A stretch of 46,337 nucleotides of DNA, from the NCBI GenBank assembly GCA_001773725.1, contig MEXP01000010.1, positions 1 through 46,337 on the forward strand, in the 5' to 3' direction. Both the position numbers and the translations under genes were made by a program. Shown here piece by piece: positions 32,421-40,916 of the stretch. The DNA comes from Candidatus Amesbacteria bacterium RIFCSPLOWO2_01_FULL_49_25. GTDB taxonomy: Bacteria; Patescibacteriota; Microgenomatia; CAZETR01; Amesbacteraceae. The notes beneath the pieces are model-generated. The model was not told the DNA's origin. It made no database searches and saw only the letters and a list, made by a program, of their open reading frames with translations. Position 1 is the stretch's first letter; each line of letters starts with the position of its first letter.

Positions 32421-32612
32421 TCACCAACCTAAAGCCTTAATTACCATATCCGCATTGGCATATGTGCCTTCTGGGAGTGCTTTTGAAAATTCTGCTTTGT
32501 CTTCCGGCGAAAAATCGGACAGGCCGTCGCACTCAGCCAAAAGCTGGGCCCGGGTAGCGGGGTATGTTTGATGTTTTTTAAGATGATCGATTGCTCCTGC
32601 TTTATTCATCAT
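32421..32612 (-). CDS. DUF2795-like small protein
   Basis: The 63 residues (HLKKHQTYPATRAQLLAECD, then FSKALPEGTYANADMVIKAL) match the DUF2795 pattern of a 'YPAT.(E/Q)L' helix followed by a 'LP...Y....(D/E)V' helix. It has no signal peptide, unlike both neighbours. AGGGGTGAG lies just before the double ATG. It is sandwiched between two homologous secreted proteins, which suggests a conserved gene trio. Confidence 0.65.
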   Translation of the reverse strand: MMNKAGAIDHLKKHQTYPATRAQLLAECDGLSDFSPEDKAEFSKALPEGTYANADMVIKALGW

Positions 32613-32640
32613 AATTTACTCACCCCTTTCAATATTTCGG

Positions 32641-32916
32641 TTATTCCAAAGCCTCATCACAAGCTTCGTGGGAACCTTCGTGCAGCTTGGCTATGATATT
32701 AAAGATTGTTCCAGGCGGCACGGGAATAGTGTCGATGAACGCTTTTAGACCCGGCATCCCATCGGGGAATTCTTCTGATGACCCGGGGGGCGAAATTGCC
32801 GCTGCTTCCTGACCCATGCAACTAGCTTGCGCGGAAGGATCAACTGCAAAAGCTGGCAGGGAGCTGGCTGCCAGAAGCGAAATTGCTGCTCCAATTGTTA
32901 TTATTTTTTTAATCAT
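32641..32916 (-). CDS. Small secreted protein, paralogue of 32091-32396
   Basis: The 91 residues have a signal peptide (MIKKIITIGAAISLLAASSLP then AFA) with the same MIKK...TIGA.S.LAASSLP pattern as the second paralogue. The mature part has two Cys (QASCMGQEAAAIS and EACDEALE), as in the paralogue, where CxG is also seen. It is first in the trio and leads with a 5' region of about 45 nt after TATAAC. Function unknown. Confidence 0.65.
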   Translation of the reverse strand: MIKKIITIGAAISLLAASSLPAFAVDPSAQASCMGQEAAAISPPGSSEEFPDGMPGLKAFIDTIPVPPGTIFNIIAKLHEGSHEACDEALE

Positions 32917-33016
32917 TGCAGCGGCTAGGCTGGTAAGACTGAAGTTATGAATGCTGTTATAGGATAGCCGAAAAAAATTATCAGTTAAGGAGATTACAGG
33001 AATTTTGTAGGATGAC

Positions 33017-33664
33017 TCACAGCTGGAACTTGTTTTCCAAAAGGGAGAGGTTTTTGACGACGAGAAGACGATTGCGCCGGGTGAGGAGACCTTCCTTTTC
33101 TAACTTTTTAAGCTCTAGGCTGGTAGTTTCGCGGGTGAGACCACTAAGATGAGCGATGTCCTGATGGGTGAGAGGGAGTTGGATGATGACGGAGGAGTGG
33201 GAATGAGAGCCAAAGCGCAGGGCACAAATATGAAGAGCAGTGGCGACGCGGGCAGACGCGGAACCTGAGAAGAGATGCTGGAGGCGGGAGAGGAGGCTAT
33301 CCACGCCGGATAAAATCCTTTGGGTGAGGGCAAAAAGGACGTCTGGATGAGACTGAAGATAGGAAAGAACCAGGTCTTTGGGGGCGCGGCGGAGGCTAAC
33401 TTCGGTCAAGGTTTGGTAATAATAAGAATTGGGGGAGGCGGTGATGGCCCAGATCATGGGAAAATAGGCGCCGGGGCTGAAAATGTTGAGAGTGAGCTCG
33501 CGGCCGTTGGCAAAAAGGGAGAACATACGGACATAGCCAGAGTGGATATAGTAGATGCCGGGCGGCGGGTCTTCGCTTCTGATGAGAGTTTCGCCTTTAC
33601 GGTATTTTAAGAGGGGAAAGGGGTGAAAAAGCTTCTGGAGTTGGAGGGTAACCGAGTCTGGCAT
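33017..33664 (-). CDS. Crp/Fnr family transcription regulator
   Basis: The 215-residue protein has a cyclic-nucleotide-binding-like beta barrel (FPLLKYRKGETLIRSEDPPP, IYYIHSGYVRMFSLFANGRE) and a C-terminal winged helix (LTHQDIAHLSGLTRETTSLE then LKKLEKEGLL). No Cys cluster for an Fe-S cofactor is visible in the N-terminal part, so Crp- or Arc-like sensing is more likely. TATACT lies 10 nt before the ATG. Neighbouring targets may include the secreted-protein trio and the surface protein. Confidence 0.92.
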   Translation of the reverse strand: MPDSVTLQLQKLFHPFPLLKYRKGETLIRSEDPPPGIYYIHSGYVRMFSLFANGRELTLNIFSPGAYFPMIWAITASPNSYYYQTLTEVSLRRAPKDLVLSYLQSHPDVLFALTQRILSGVDSLLSRLQHLFSGSASARVATALHICALRFGSHSHSSVIIQLPLTHQDIAHLSGLTRETTSLELKKLEKEGLLTRRNRLLVVKNLSLLENKFQL

Positions 33665-33744
33665 GCCGGTGACCAGTATATACCCATTTAACTTATTTTA
33701 TCCCCTCTATATGTTTCCTTTTAAGTAAGATAGTAGTAAACCTC

Positions 33745-33773
33745 TTGACAGGCGATTTTTACAAGCGTAACGT
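33745..33773 (+). promoter_or_regulatory. Promoter TTGACA-17-TAACGT
   Basis: TTGACA (33745-33750) and TAACGT (33768-33773) are 17 bp apart. The transcript would have a leader of about 7 nt before ATG 33787. The sequence also forms the unrelated 5' extension of the frame, which is therefore not coding. Confidence 0.6.
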
Positions 33774-33786
33774 AAAAACACAGCCA

Positions 33787-35055
33787 ATGGCAAAGAAGAA
33801 AAATTCCAAACTTGTCCCCATCTTTTCTCTAATCATTATAATTGCCGGGTTGGTTGTGGCGGCTTTCTTGATTAGGCGACCTCAGAATTTTAAGCCTCAG
33901 GCCGCTGTTAGTGATCCTTTGGCAGGAGTGTCTGCAGTCGCTTCCGGCTCCTCCTGTCAGTGTACCGGATCGACTTCGGCCTGTGCGAATTTTGCCACTC
34001 AAAATAAATGCACTGCTAATAAGAAGTGTCAGTGGGCTTGTCCTGCCCAGGCCACAGTAACTTCCCCCAACGGGGGTGAGGTGTGGCAGAGGGGCAAAAC
34101 TTACCGGATTACCTGGAACCAGACTCAGGCGGCCGGTTCGACCGGGCTCTTTCTCTACACTCGGGGAACTGGCGGCGATACTTACCTTGGAGCTATCGCA
34201 TACTACGTCAGCAACAAGGAGGGGGCCAACTATTATGATTGGACGATCGGTGCGTCGGGTACGACCAATCCTCCGGACGGCAATAATATAATTGTCGCGG
34301 TGGGGTTGTATGACTCCAACGCCAGCTTAATCTCCTCAGACAAAAGCAACAATCCATTTACGATCGTTTCGCCTACTCCAACTCCTGCTCCCCAGGCGAC
34401 GGTGCTTACTCCCAACGGGGGCGAGATTTGGCAGCGGGGGACTACCCACCAAATTACATGGAATCAAACTAGGGCCGCGGGTTCGACTGGTTTATTCCTT
34501 TACACCCGGAGTTCGACTGGCGATACGTACCTGGGGGCTATTGCGTATTATGTCAGCAATGTTGCCGGGACCAATACTTACGCGTGGACCATTGGAGCAT
34601 CGGGTACGACCAATCCGCCGGACGGGAGTAATATCGTCGTCGCGGTGGGGTTGTACGATTCTAATGGTAATTTAATTTCCTCGGACAAAAGCGATAACCC
34701 CTTTACGGTTGTATCAGCATCTGTTCCTCAGGCCACATTGACTTCTCCCAACGGGGGTGAGGTGTGGTCGCGGGGGACAACGCACAGAATTACCTGGAAC
34801 CAGACTCAGGCGGCTGGTTCGACCGGGCTCTTTCTCTACACTCGGGGAACAGCGGGCGATACTTATCTTGGAGCCATCGCTTACTACGTTAGTAACAGAC
34901 AGGGGGCTAACTATTACGATTGGAACATTGGCGCGTCGGGTACGACTAATCCGCCGAATGGCAGTAATATCCTTGTCGGGGTGGGATTGTACAATTCGAG
35001 CGCGAACTTGATCTCTTCGGACAAAAGCGACGCTCCTTTCACGATTACTCCCTAA
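33787..35055 (+). CDS. Surface protein with three Ig-like (Kre9/KNH-type) repeats
   Basis: The 422-residue product has one N-terminal helix (KLVPIFSLIIIIAGLVVAAF), a Cys-rich linker (SSCQCTGSTSACANFATQNK) and three copies of a ~105-residue domain. Each repeat begins (T/L)SPNGGE(V/I)W.RG(K/T)T.RITWNQT and contains GSTGLFLYTR, GDTYLGAIAYYVSN, YDWTIGASGTTNPP and LISSDKS. Between them are short Pro-rich linkers (SPTPTPAPQ). The pattern suits Ser-Thr-rich, Kre9-like beta-sandwich domains exposed outside the cell. The repeats are also very similar in DNA sequence, with most change at synonymous or exposed sites, so recent duplication or gene conversion is likely. Confidence 0.75.
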   Translation: MAKKKNSKLVPIFSLIIIIAGLVVAAFLIRRPQNFKPQAAVSDPLAGVSAVASGSSCQCTGSTSACANFATQNKCTANKKCQWACPAQATVTSPNGGEVWQRGKTYRITWNQTQAAGSTGLFLYTRGTGGDTYLGAIAYYVSNKEGANYYDWTIGASGTTNPPDGNNIIVAVGLYDSNASLISSDKSNNPFTIVSPTPTPAPQATVLTPNGGEIWQRGTTHQITWNQTRAAGSTGLFLYTRSSTGDTYLGAIAYYVSNVAGTNTYAWTIGASGTTNPPDGSNIVVAVGLYDSNGNLISSDKSDNPFTVVSASVPQATLTSPNGGEVWSRGTTHRITWNQTQAAGSTGLFLYTRGTAGDTYLGAIAYYVSNRQGANYYDWNIGASGTTNPPNGSNILVGVGLYNSSANLISSDKSDAPFTITP

Positions 35056-35196
35056 TGTTTGTAACTTTTTGTTGGTTTGCTCGAGGATGAGAGATTCTTT
35101 TTTATGAGCGCGAGTGGAAGTTTTTTATCCAGGGGGAATCGGATCGTTCCAATGTATGCTACACTGAACATACTGAGGGGGGGTGAGGTGCGTATT

Positions 35197-35592
35197 ATGA
35201 TCAAAGTTCTTGTAGTCGAAGACGATGAGCTTATATCGCGGATGTACCAGAAAGTATTTCAGTCCGAGGGGTATGAAGTATTTGTGGCAGAAAATGGTCA
35301 AGTAGGACTGGATTTAGCCCGAACCAAGGAGCCAACAATCATACTTTTGGATATCATGATGCCAAAGCTAAATGGGATGCAAATGTTGCAGCAGTTAAAG
35401 GCTGATCCAAAAATTGCTAAGATTCCAGTGGTTATATTGACTAACCTTTCAGGAACAGCAGATGCAGAGAAAGCATTAGAGTTCGGGGCTGTAAAGTACA
35501 TCATTAAAAGCGAGTATAAACCGAAAGAAGTATTTGACATAGTCAAGAAAATTTTGGCTGCGTATACCAGAGACGAAGTACCCAAAGCGTAA
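35197..35592 (+). CDS. CheY-like response regulator
   Basis: The 131-residue receiver domain stands alone. Asp9 and Asp10 (VVEDDE), phosphoacceptor Asp52 (LLDIMMP), Thr82 (ILTNLSG) and Lys104 (YIIKSEY) are at the expected places. The true start MIKVLVVEDD is preceded by GGTGAGG. There is no output domain, so it may act by protein contact. The adjacent kinase begins 5 nt downstream, so they form a two-component pair. Confidence 0.93.
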   Translation: MIKVLVVEDDELISRMYQKVFQSEGYEVFVAENGQVGLDLARTKEPTIILLDIMMPKLNGMQMLQQLKADPKIAKIPVVILTNLSGTADAEKALEFGAVKYIIKSEYKPKEVFDIVKKILAAYTRDEVPKA

Positions 35593-35597
35593 AGCTC

Positions 35598-37652
35598 ATG
35601 GATGAATTTCTGCCCGGTTTTCTCAAATCAAAGTGGAAGAGTGTTTTTTATGTGTTGGCATACATACTTCTTTGTCTGCCCATTGTTGCTTTATCCGTTT
35701 TTTCGTATAGGCAAGTATACAACGATCTTACTAGCCTAACATTGTCCAATCGACAATCAATTGCCTATCTGGCGGCGAATAGCTTAAAGGAGGAATTTTT
35801 GCATCTGACTGAATTGGCTCAGTCTTTCTCCACCAGACCGGTTTTTCAGGATCTTCTGGCCGAGGGAAAACCGAACGAGGCAATTAAACTACTTGAGTCT
35901 GTACCGACATATTTTCCTGAAATCGAGCGGTTATTTGTGGCGGATCTAAAGGGAACACTGCTTATAGATACCCCACATTTGTCTGATGTGGTGGGAGAAA
36001 ATTTTGCCCAAAGAGATTGGTATCAAGGGGTAACCCGTGAGTGGAAGCCATATGTCTCGGAAATTTACAAGAGAACGGCAGAACCATCATACAACGTTAT
36101 TGCCGTCGCCGTCCCGATACTGGACAAGGACCAGAGGCCTATGGCTATTCTTGTGCTGCAAGTAAAAATTGACACTCTGACTGACTGGAGTAAACGTGTC
36201 GATGTGGGGACGGGGGGATTTTTGTACTTTGTGGATAAAAAAGGTCAAGTTGCGGGATACGCTAGAGCCTCTTCGGAGGGCGAAATTCTTGACTTTTCAT
36301 CTGTTGCCATCGTGCAAAAAGTTTTGAAAGGCCAATCGGGCATTGAAATCAATTTCAACGAGTTGGACAACGAAGAGCGGTTGGCCGCCTACAAACCGGT
36401 CTCCGACTATGGCTGGGGGGCAATTGCCACTCAACCTACCATCAATGCTTTTTCGCGTAGGACAGAGACCTTACGTATTGTAATTGCAATTTTTGGTTTT
36501 ATTACCTTTCTCAATTTTACTTTTGTCTGGTTTCTTTTACGATTTTTACGAATCATTGACGGATTTCGTGAGCGACAGGAAACGTTTCTGAAAAGCATCG
36601 GTGATGGGGTGATGGCCATAGACAGGAAATTTGTCATAACGCTTTTCAATACAGCCGCTGAAAGGTTAACCGGATTTTCTCCACAAGAGGCAATCGGCAG
36701 ACCGATGCGGGATATTGTCAAGCTTGTGAATGAAAAAGATAGAACCGAAAATATCACTTTTATCGAAGAAGCGATGCTTTTCGGTAAGAATAAGGAAATG
36801 GCTAACGGTGTTGTGTTGATTACCAAGACGGGAGCGGAAATTCCCGTTGGAGACAGCGCGGCACCTGTTTTTGACGCAAACGGAGTCGTTTCGGGAGCAA
36901 TCATTGTGTTTCGTGATGTAAGCCGAGAAAGAGAAATAAGAAAGATGAAAGACGAGTTTGTGTCTTTGGCGTCTCACGAACTGCGAACGCCCATGACGTC
37001 CATTGCCGGCTTTGTGGACATGATGCGTGAGGGCCGGTATGGTCAGATCACAAAGGAATTTCAGGAACCCTTGGGTTATATCGCAGAAAGCATTGACCGG
37101 CTTATTCGGCTTGTCAATGATCTTTTGAATGTTTCACGCATTGAGGCCGGAAGGATGAAATTTAATCTGGGACACGTTGATTTAGGCAAGATAGCCTCCA
37201 AAGTAGTTACAGAGCTGCAGCCGGTGGCAGAGCAAAAAAAACTTGAACTTACTTCCAAAGCAGAAGAAATGATTGAAGTACAAGCCGACACAGAAAAAGT
37301 TGAACAAATTCTGCATAATCTCATCGGTAATTCTCTGAAGTTTACGGATCAAGGGAGGGTAACAGTTATCGTAAGAAAGGATAATGATTTTGGAATAATA
37401 GAAGTAGTTGATACGGGAGTAGGAATACCTGAGGACGAGCAAAAGAAATTGTTTGGCAAATTCCAGCAGATTGATATTGATTCTGCGGGACGTCCGAGTG
37501 GTACGGGCTTGGGGCTCTATTTATCCCGGCAACTGTCGCAAAAAATGGGAGGGGATGTGCTTCTAATTGAGTCCAAACCTGATTTAGGATCGAAATTTGC
37601 TCTAAGATTACCTACAATCGACTCAGCTACAGCTCAACGTGTAGCCAAATAA
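35598..37652 (+). CDS. Membrane sensor histidine kinase
   Basis: The 684 residues show an N-terminal helix (FYVLAYILLCLPIVALSVFS), an extracytoplasmic dCache-like sensory domain (about 45-285), a second helix (about 293-318), a PAS domain (about 325-440, QETFLKSIGDGVMAIDRKF), HisKA with His460 (SLASHELRTPMTSIAGF) and HATPase boxes NLIGNSLKF, DTGVGIPEDEQKKLFGKF and GTGLGLYLSRQL. It should autophosphorylate at His460 and pass phosphate to Asp52 of the receiver encoded just upstream. The sensed ligand is unknown; the dCache domain indicates a small extracellular molecule. Confidence 0.95.
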   Translation: MDEFLPGFLKSKWKSVFYVLAYILLCLPIVALSVFSYRQVYNDLTSLTLSNRQSIAYLAANSLKEEFLHLTELAQSFSTRPVFQDLLAEGKPNEAIKLLESVPTYFPEIERLFVADLKGTLLIDTPHLSDVVGENFAQRDWYQGVTREWKPYVSEIYKRTAEPSYNVIAVAVPILDKDQRPMAILVLQVKIDTLTDWSKRVDVGTGGFLYFVDKKGQVAGYARASSEGEILDFSSVAIVQKVLKGQSGIEINFNELDNEERLAAYKPVSDYGWGAIATQPTINAFSRRTETLRIVIAIFGFITFLNFTFVWFLLRFLRIIDGFRERQETFLKSIGDGVMAIDRKFVITLFNTAAERLTGFSPQEAIGRPMRDIVKLVNEKDRTENITFIEEAMLFGKNKEMANGVVLITKTGAEIPVGDSAAPVFDANGVVSGAIIVFRDVSREREIRKMKDEFVSLASHELRTPMTSIAGFVDMMREGRYGQITKEFQEPLGYIAESIDRLIRLVNDLLNVSRIEAGRMKFNLGHVDLGKIASKVVTELQPVAEQKKLELTSKAEEMIEVQADTEKVEQILHNLIGNSLKFTDQGRVTVIVRKDNDFGIIEVVDTGVGIPEDEQKKLFGKFQQIDIDSAGRPSGTGLGLYLSRQLSQKMGGDVLLIESKPDLGSKFALRLPTIDSATAQRVAK

Positions 37653-37720
37653 ATAGCATCTGAATACGGTACCACTCAAGATTAAAAGTGAATCTGTTTT
37701 GTGCTCAGTAGCTAAATGAA

Positions 37721-38539
37721 CTAGTGAAACACAGAGACCAACAAACTTAAAAATAGAGACACCAGAGCATACACCCCAATCATTTTAAGGACATATTTGG
37801 TTCTAACTACTGACAAAAACAACATTATAACCACCAGATTAAATATGGGTGAGACGCTTAAAAATATCATAGTCCCGGCGGGTGTCATGCCCAAATCCGC
37901 CAACGCTCTGGCCACGGGGTAGTTGCCTAGTATTGTCCCGAAATACAATCCAAATCCCACCACTAGACTGGTGATTACACCGCCTATTTGGGAAGTCATG
38001 GCTAAACCCAAACCTGTTAGCGGAATCACCACCCGCAGGATAGCCCCCACAGCAATCCCGATTAAAACCACTAATAAAGTTTTCCCCTGGGCCCGCCAAA
38101 AGTCACCGTTTTCCCTTGTGGGGTGGGGGATAAACTTAAACTTTTCTTTTCGGAAACTCCAGGTGGTAACCACTAGCGAGACCAGAATCACCGCCGCATT
38201 CAAAACTGCGATTTTTAGTCCGAACAAATCGGAAATAATAAAAAAAGATTGCAGATCATAGGCTCTTTCTGCCAGTAAAAACCCAAATAGCATCAATGGC
38301 TGGGCTCCCAGGCGGATAAGTTCCCCGGTAATAGGCAAGGCTGACATGATTGAGAGCGGCGAAGCCATGCCTACCAACTTGGCCACCAGAATATTGGGCA
38401 GTGAAACCTTGCCTAAGAAAGGGCGGATCACTCGGATGTCTACCGATCGATCTATCACATATGCTACTATCGTCCCCACTGCAAACCAGGGCAAAATGTT
38501 TCCGGCATAGGAAACAAAGGTCTCGGTAAACAATTCCAT
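37721..38539 (-). CDS. Permease of the ArsP/YraQ (DUF318) type
   Basis: The 272-residue protein has about eight helices. IRPFLGKVSLPNILVAKLVG with MASPLSIMSALPIT, and VVGFGLYFGTILGNYPVARA with MTPAGTMIFLSVSPI resemble the two halves of DUF318/ArsP permeases, which export organic arsenicals or other small compounds. No heavy-metal Cys motif is obvious. It is convergent with the kinase and divergent from the PPOX gene. Confidence 0.55.
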   Translation of the reverse strand: MELFTETFVSYAGNILPWFAVGTIVAYVIDRSVDIRVIRPFLGKVSLPNILVAKLVGMASPLSIMSALPITGELIRLGAQPLMLFGFLLAERAYDLQSFFIISDLFGLKIAVLNAAVILVSLVVTTWSFRKEKFKFIPHPTRENGDFWRAQGKTLLVVLIGIAVGAILRVVIPLTGLGLAMTSQIGGVITSLVVGFGLYFGTILGNYPVARALADLGMTPAGTMIFLSVSPIFNLVVIMLFLSVVRTKYVLKMIGVYALVSLFLSLLVSVFH

Positions 38540-38597
38540 TCATTTAGGATATCCAAACTCCCGTTCTTGGTCCAGTAGCGTATTCTAGTCAGTATTG

Positions 38598-38603
38598 TAT
38601 TAT
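38598..38603 (+). promoter_or_regulatory. -10 element TATTAT, leaderless start
   Basis: TATTAT ends 7 nt before ATG 38611. No ribosome-binding sequence lies in the gap. The gene is the first of a three-gene + strand group. Confidence 0.55.
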
Positions 38604-38610
38604 CTATATT

Positions 38611-39054
38611 ATGGGAAGCTTGCCTGGAGAAGTTCAAAAATTCCTTTCTGGTAATAATCTGGCGACAATTGCGACGGTTTCTGACGATAATGATTATCCT
38701 TATGTGCTTCCAGTATTTTATGTAACCGATGAAAGCGGCAGTTTATATTTTGCGACTCACAAGGATAGCAAAAAACTTCGTAATATTTTGTCTCATCCCC
38801 ACATAGGAGTGGCAATAACAGACCCTGTTAATTTGATGTCTCTGCAGTTACAAGGAACGGCGACTGTCGTCCCGCAAAAATACGAAATGATTCAAGAATT
38901 GCTGAGGGCGGCCAATGAAAGGAGTGAGAATTCGTTTCCGCCGTTTATGAAAATTGAAGCAGGTTCAATGGAAATTGCGGCCTTTACTGTCCATTGGTAT
39001 CGGCTGGCAAGTTATTCAGAAAAAGACGCAGTATTTGCGGAAGGTACTTTGTAA
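38611..39054 (+). CDS. Pyridoxamine 5'-phosphate oxidase-fold protein
   Basis: The 147 residues start with a PPOX-type pattern: FLSGNNLATIATVSDDNDYP followed by YVLPVFYVTDESGSLYFATH and KKLRNILSHPHIGVAITDPV. Such split-barrel proteins bind FMN or related flavins and often reduce small molecules. The length and the 'PY.LPV.Y' motif are like short PPOX proteins. It begins a group with a membrane M23-like protein whose start lies just after this stop. Confidence 0.85.
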   Translation: MGSLPGEVQKFLSGNNLATIATVSDDNDYPYVLPVFYVTDESGSLYFATHKDSKKLRNILSHPHIGVAITDPVNLMSLQLQGTATVVPQKYEMIQELLRAANERSENSFPPFMKIEAGSMEIAAFTVHWYRLASYSEKDAVFAEGTL

Positions 39055-39055
39055 A

Positions 39056-39853
39056 ATGAAGTTAATGCCCAAGATGCAAAAAGGCTCTGCATTCACCCCG
39101 GCTATAATCGCAGTTGTAATACTTCTGGTTGTTGGGGTGGTTGTTCTAAAGTTTTTTGGCGATCGTTCCCCGGGTTCCGTTGGTAAAAACCTCCAAAAAG
39201 TAAAACAGTCTTCTTGTCCTGACCCGTTTATTTTTGAGCTGCCGGTAGATATCAATAAGGCTACTTCTGTTCTTTATCCCGGACAGGTGAGGGGCGGGGA
39301 TTATAAAGCTCATGGCGGTTTTCGGTTTGATACTTCCCATCCCAATGACATTGCAGTTACCGCTCCTTACGACGCTCAAGTTATTGCCGGAGCCCGCTAT
39401 CCGGCCGACACTGGTGAGATTCAATATACTTTTGACTTTGCCCACCCTTGCGGAATTCGATATCGTTTCGGCCATTTACTTACCCTTACGCCAAAGTTTC
39501 AGGCAATTGCTGAGAAATTTCCACTCCCCAAAGGATTGGATTCTCGGACGACAGAGGTTTATCCTCCGGTAGAAGTTAAGCGGGGGGAGGTAATTGCAAC
39601 TGCGGTTGGTCTGACGCGGGGAGGGCCGAGTGCCTTAGGGGGTCTGAACATTTTTGTAGATTGGGGAGTGTATGATTACCGGCAAAAAAATGAGGCGGCA
39701 GAAGACCCCGATTGGGCCGCTAACCATACTTCTGAAACTTACCAGTACGCCGTGTGCTGGTTTGATTGGATATCTGCTGAGGATAAAGCAAAAGTTTTGG
39801 CTTTGCCGTCGTCGGATTACCAAAGCGGCAAGATAAGTGATTATTGTAAATAA
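39056..39853 (+). CDS. Degenerate M23-like (LytM) membrane-anchored protein
   Basis: The 265 residues contain an anchor helix (AIIAVVILLVVGVVVLKFF) and an external domain with an M23 peptidase outline: YKAHGGFRFD, ITVTAPYDAQVIAGA-like strands and YRFGHLLTLTPKF. The zinc motif HxGxD is altered (HGGFRFD, with Arg where Asp is expected), and the final HxH motif is replaced by LNIFVDWG. Other M23 members bind or cut peptidoglycan; this one looks catalytically inactive, perhaps a regulatory or adhesive protein. The start ATG at 39056 is 1 nt after the upstream stop. Confidence 0.5.
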   Translation: MKLMPKMQKGSAFTPAIIAVVILLVVGVVVLKFFGDRSPGSVGKNLQKVKQSSCPDPFIFELPVDINKATSVLYPGQVRGGDYKAHGGFRFDTSHPNDIAVTAPYDAQVIAGARYPADTGEIQYTFDFAHPCGIRYRFGHLLTLTPKFQAIAEKFPLPKGLDSRTTEVYPPVEVKRGEVIATAVGLTRGGPSALGGLNIFVDWGVYDYRQKNEAAEDPDWAANHTSETYQYAVCWFDWISAEDKAKVLALPSSDYQSGKISDYCK

Positions 39854-39858
39854 TAAAT

Positions 39859-40230
39859 ATGTCCATAGTTATACGCTTTTTAAAATTGCACTTGGCTATT
39901 CGGTTACTGGTTATCTACTGGGTTTTTATAGGTCTTATGTGGCTTACTCTTTTTACCCCTTTGGGAACATGCAGGGGGGGATTTGATATTTGCTTTCCTG
40001 CGGCCATATTTTTGATCATGATACCTTCAATTCCGGGGATATTAATTCTCAATAAGATCGCTCCAGCCATCTCGCCGTCGTTTGGAAGTTGGATAACATA
40101 TAGCGAAAATCTTACTCAAGTCACCTTTATTGGATACTTCATCACGTCGCTACTTCTTATTTTGGCCGGAATGCTTTTCGGCCATCACCCAAAGATTTCC
40201 GTACCCGTAAGAATTCGAAGAAAATCATAA
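39859..40230 (+). CDS. Small membrane protein, unknown function
   Basis: The 123-residue protein has three helices (LLVIYWVFIGLMWLTLFTPL; CFPAAIFLIMIPSIPGILIL; TFIGYFITSLLLILAGMLFG) and a short charged tail. It starts 5 nt after the M23-like gene and probably shares its message. I recognise no family. Confidence 0.6.
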   Translation: MSIVIRFLKLHLAIRLLVIYWVFIGLMWLTLFTPLGTCRGGFDICFPAAIFLIMIPSIPGILILNKIAPAISPSFGSWITYSENLTQVTFIGYFITSLLLILAGMLFGHHPKISVPVRIRRKS

Positions 40231-40265
40231 AAGAGCTCAGAACCTATATTGTCTTGTTTTTGGGG

Positions 40266-40706
40266 CTATTTAAATAGTGAAAACTTGCCAGTGAATTCTT
40301 TTAGGTCATTAGAGTTCCCAAAAAGAGTAATTCCGTAATACTCTAAATCAGCTTCTTCTGCAGCGGCCGTGGATTCGACTTGCTCTCGTGAAGTTCCGAC
40401 AGTCATTGTACTTGTAAAATCTGTAAAGGCAATTCCTCTTCGCAGAGCCTCATTTCTCACTGTTCTTATTTGATTTGAATTATCGGCCGCTAATACAATA
40501 AATCCAAACTGGGATATTCCAGGATGACTTCCACTGTCTTTGTCTTTGTAATCCAAGAAACACATTTCGTCAGCATTCCCAATTTTACCTGCCAATCCCG
40601 CTGTCATATGACCCAGCGCATTCATTAGTCGCCCTACTTCAACCTTTTTGTTCAGGACGGCAATAAATCGCTTTGATTTTTCATCTGGTAAAGCACTCCA
40701 ATCCAT
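40266..40706 (-). CDS. DUF2000-type protein
   Basis: The 146 residues match DUF2000: RFIAVLNKKVEVGRLMNALG followed by HMTAGLAG, LDYKDKDSGSHPGISQFGF and AFTDFTSTMT. The fold is related to peptidyl-tRNA hydrolase 2; its substrate is unknown. A TAAAAT box ends 6 nt before the ATG, so the message would be leaderless. Confidence 0.8.
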   Translation of the reverse strand: MDWSALPDEKSKRFIAVLNKKVEVGRLMNALGHMTAGLAGKIGNADEMCFLDYKDKDSGSHPGISQFGFIVLAADNSNQIRTVRNEALRRGIAFTDFTSTMTVGTSREQVESTAAAEEADLEYYGITLFGNSNDLKEFTGKFSLFK

Positions 40707-40712
40707 GCGAGT

Positions 40713-40718
40713 ATTTTA
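40713..40718 (-). promoter_or_regulatory. -10 element TAAAAT, leaderless start
   Basis: TAAAAT on the minus strand ends 6 nt before ATG 40706. No Shine-Dalgarno lies between them. Confidence 0.5.
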
Positions 40719-40902
40719 TCAAAGACTTCACCCCAATTATCAGACATGTCAGGACTTGAGCGTGAGTGAGATTTAGTAGGCAATAGCTTTTCCAGAAACA
40801 GAAGTAGTGAGGTCTCTCGTTGTCGACTTCGCCGGGATGGACAGATTTCGAACATATATATTTTTCTCTCCCTATCGACCAAGATCAATAATTTAGCTGC
40901 TA

Positions 40903-40908
40903 TATAAT
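40903..40908 (+). promoter_or_regulatory. -10 element TATAAT, leaderless GTG
   Basis: TATAAT ends 8 nt before GTG 40917. The gap contains no ribosome-binding site. Confidence 0.55.
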
Positions 40909-40916
40909 CTTGTTTA

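Noticed and set aside
33745-33786. TTG start of the surface protein at 33745
   Set aside because: The TTG is the first part of the -35 hexamer TTGACA, so it cannot be translated from this promoter; ATG 33787 has the normal pattern.
40652-40888. A 78-residue minus-strand frame upstream of the DUF2000 gene
   Set aside because: It overlaps the DUF2000 gene's promoter and start, shows no motif or ribosome site and has poor composition.
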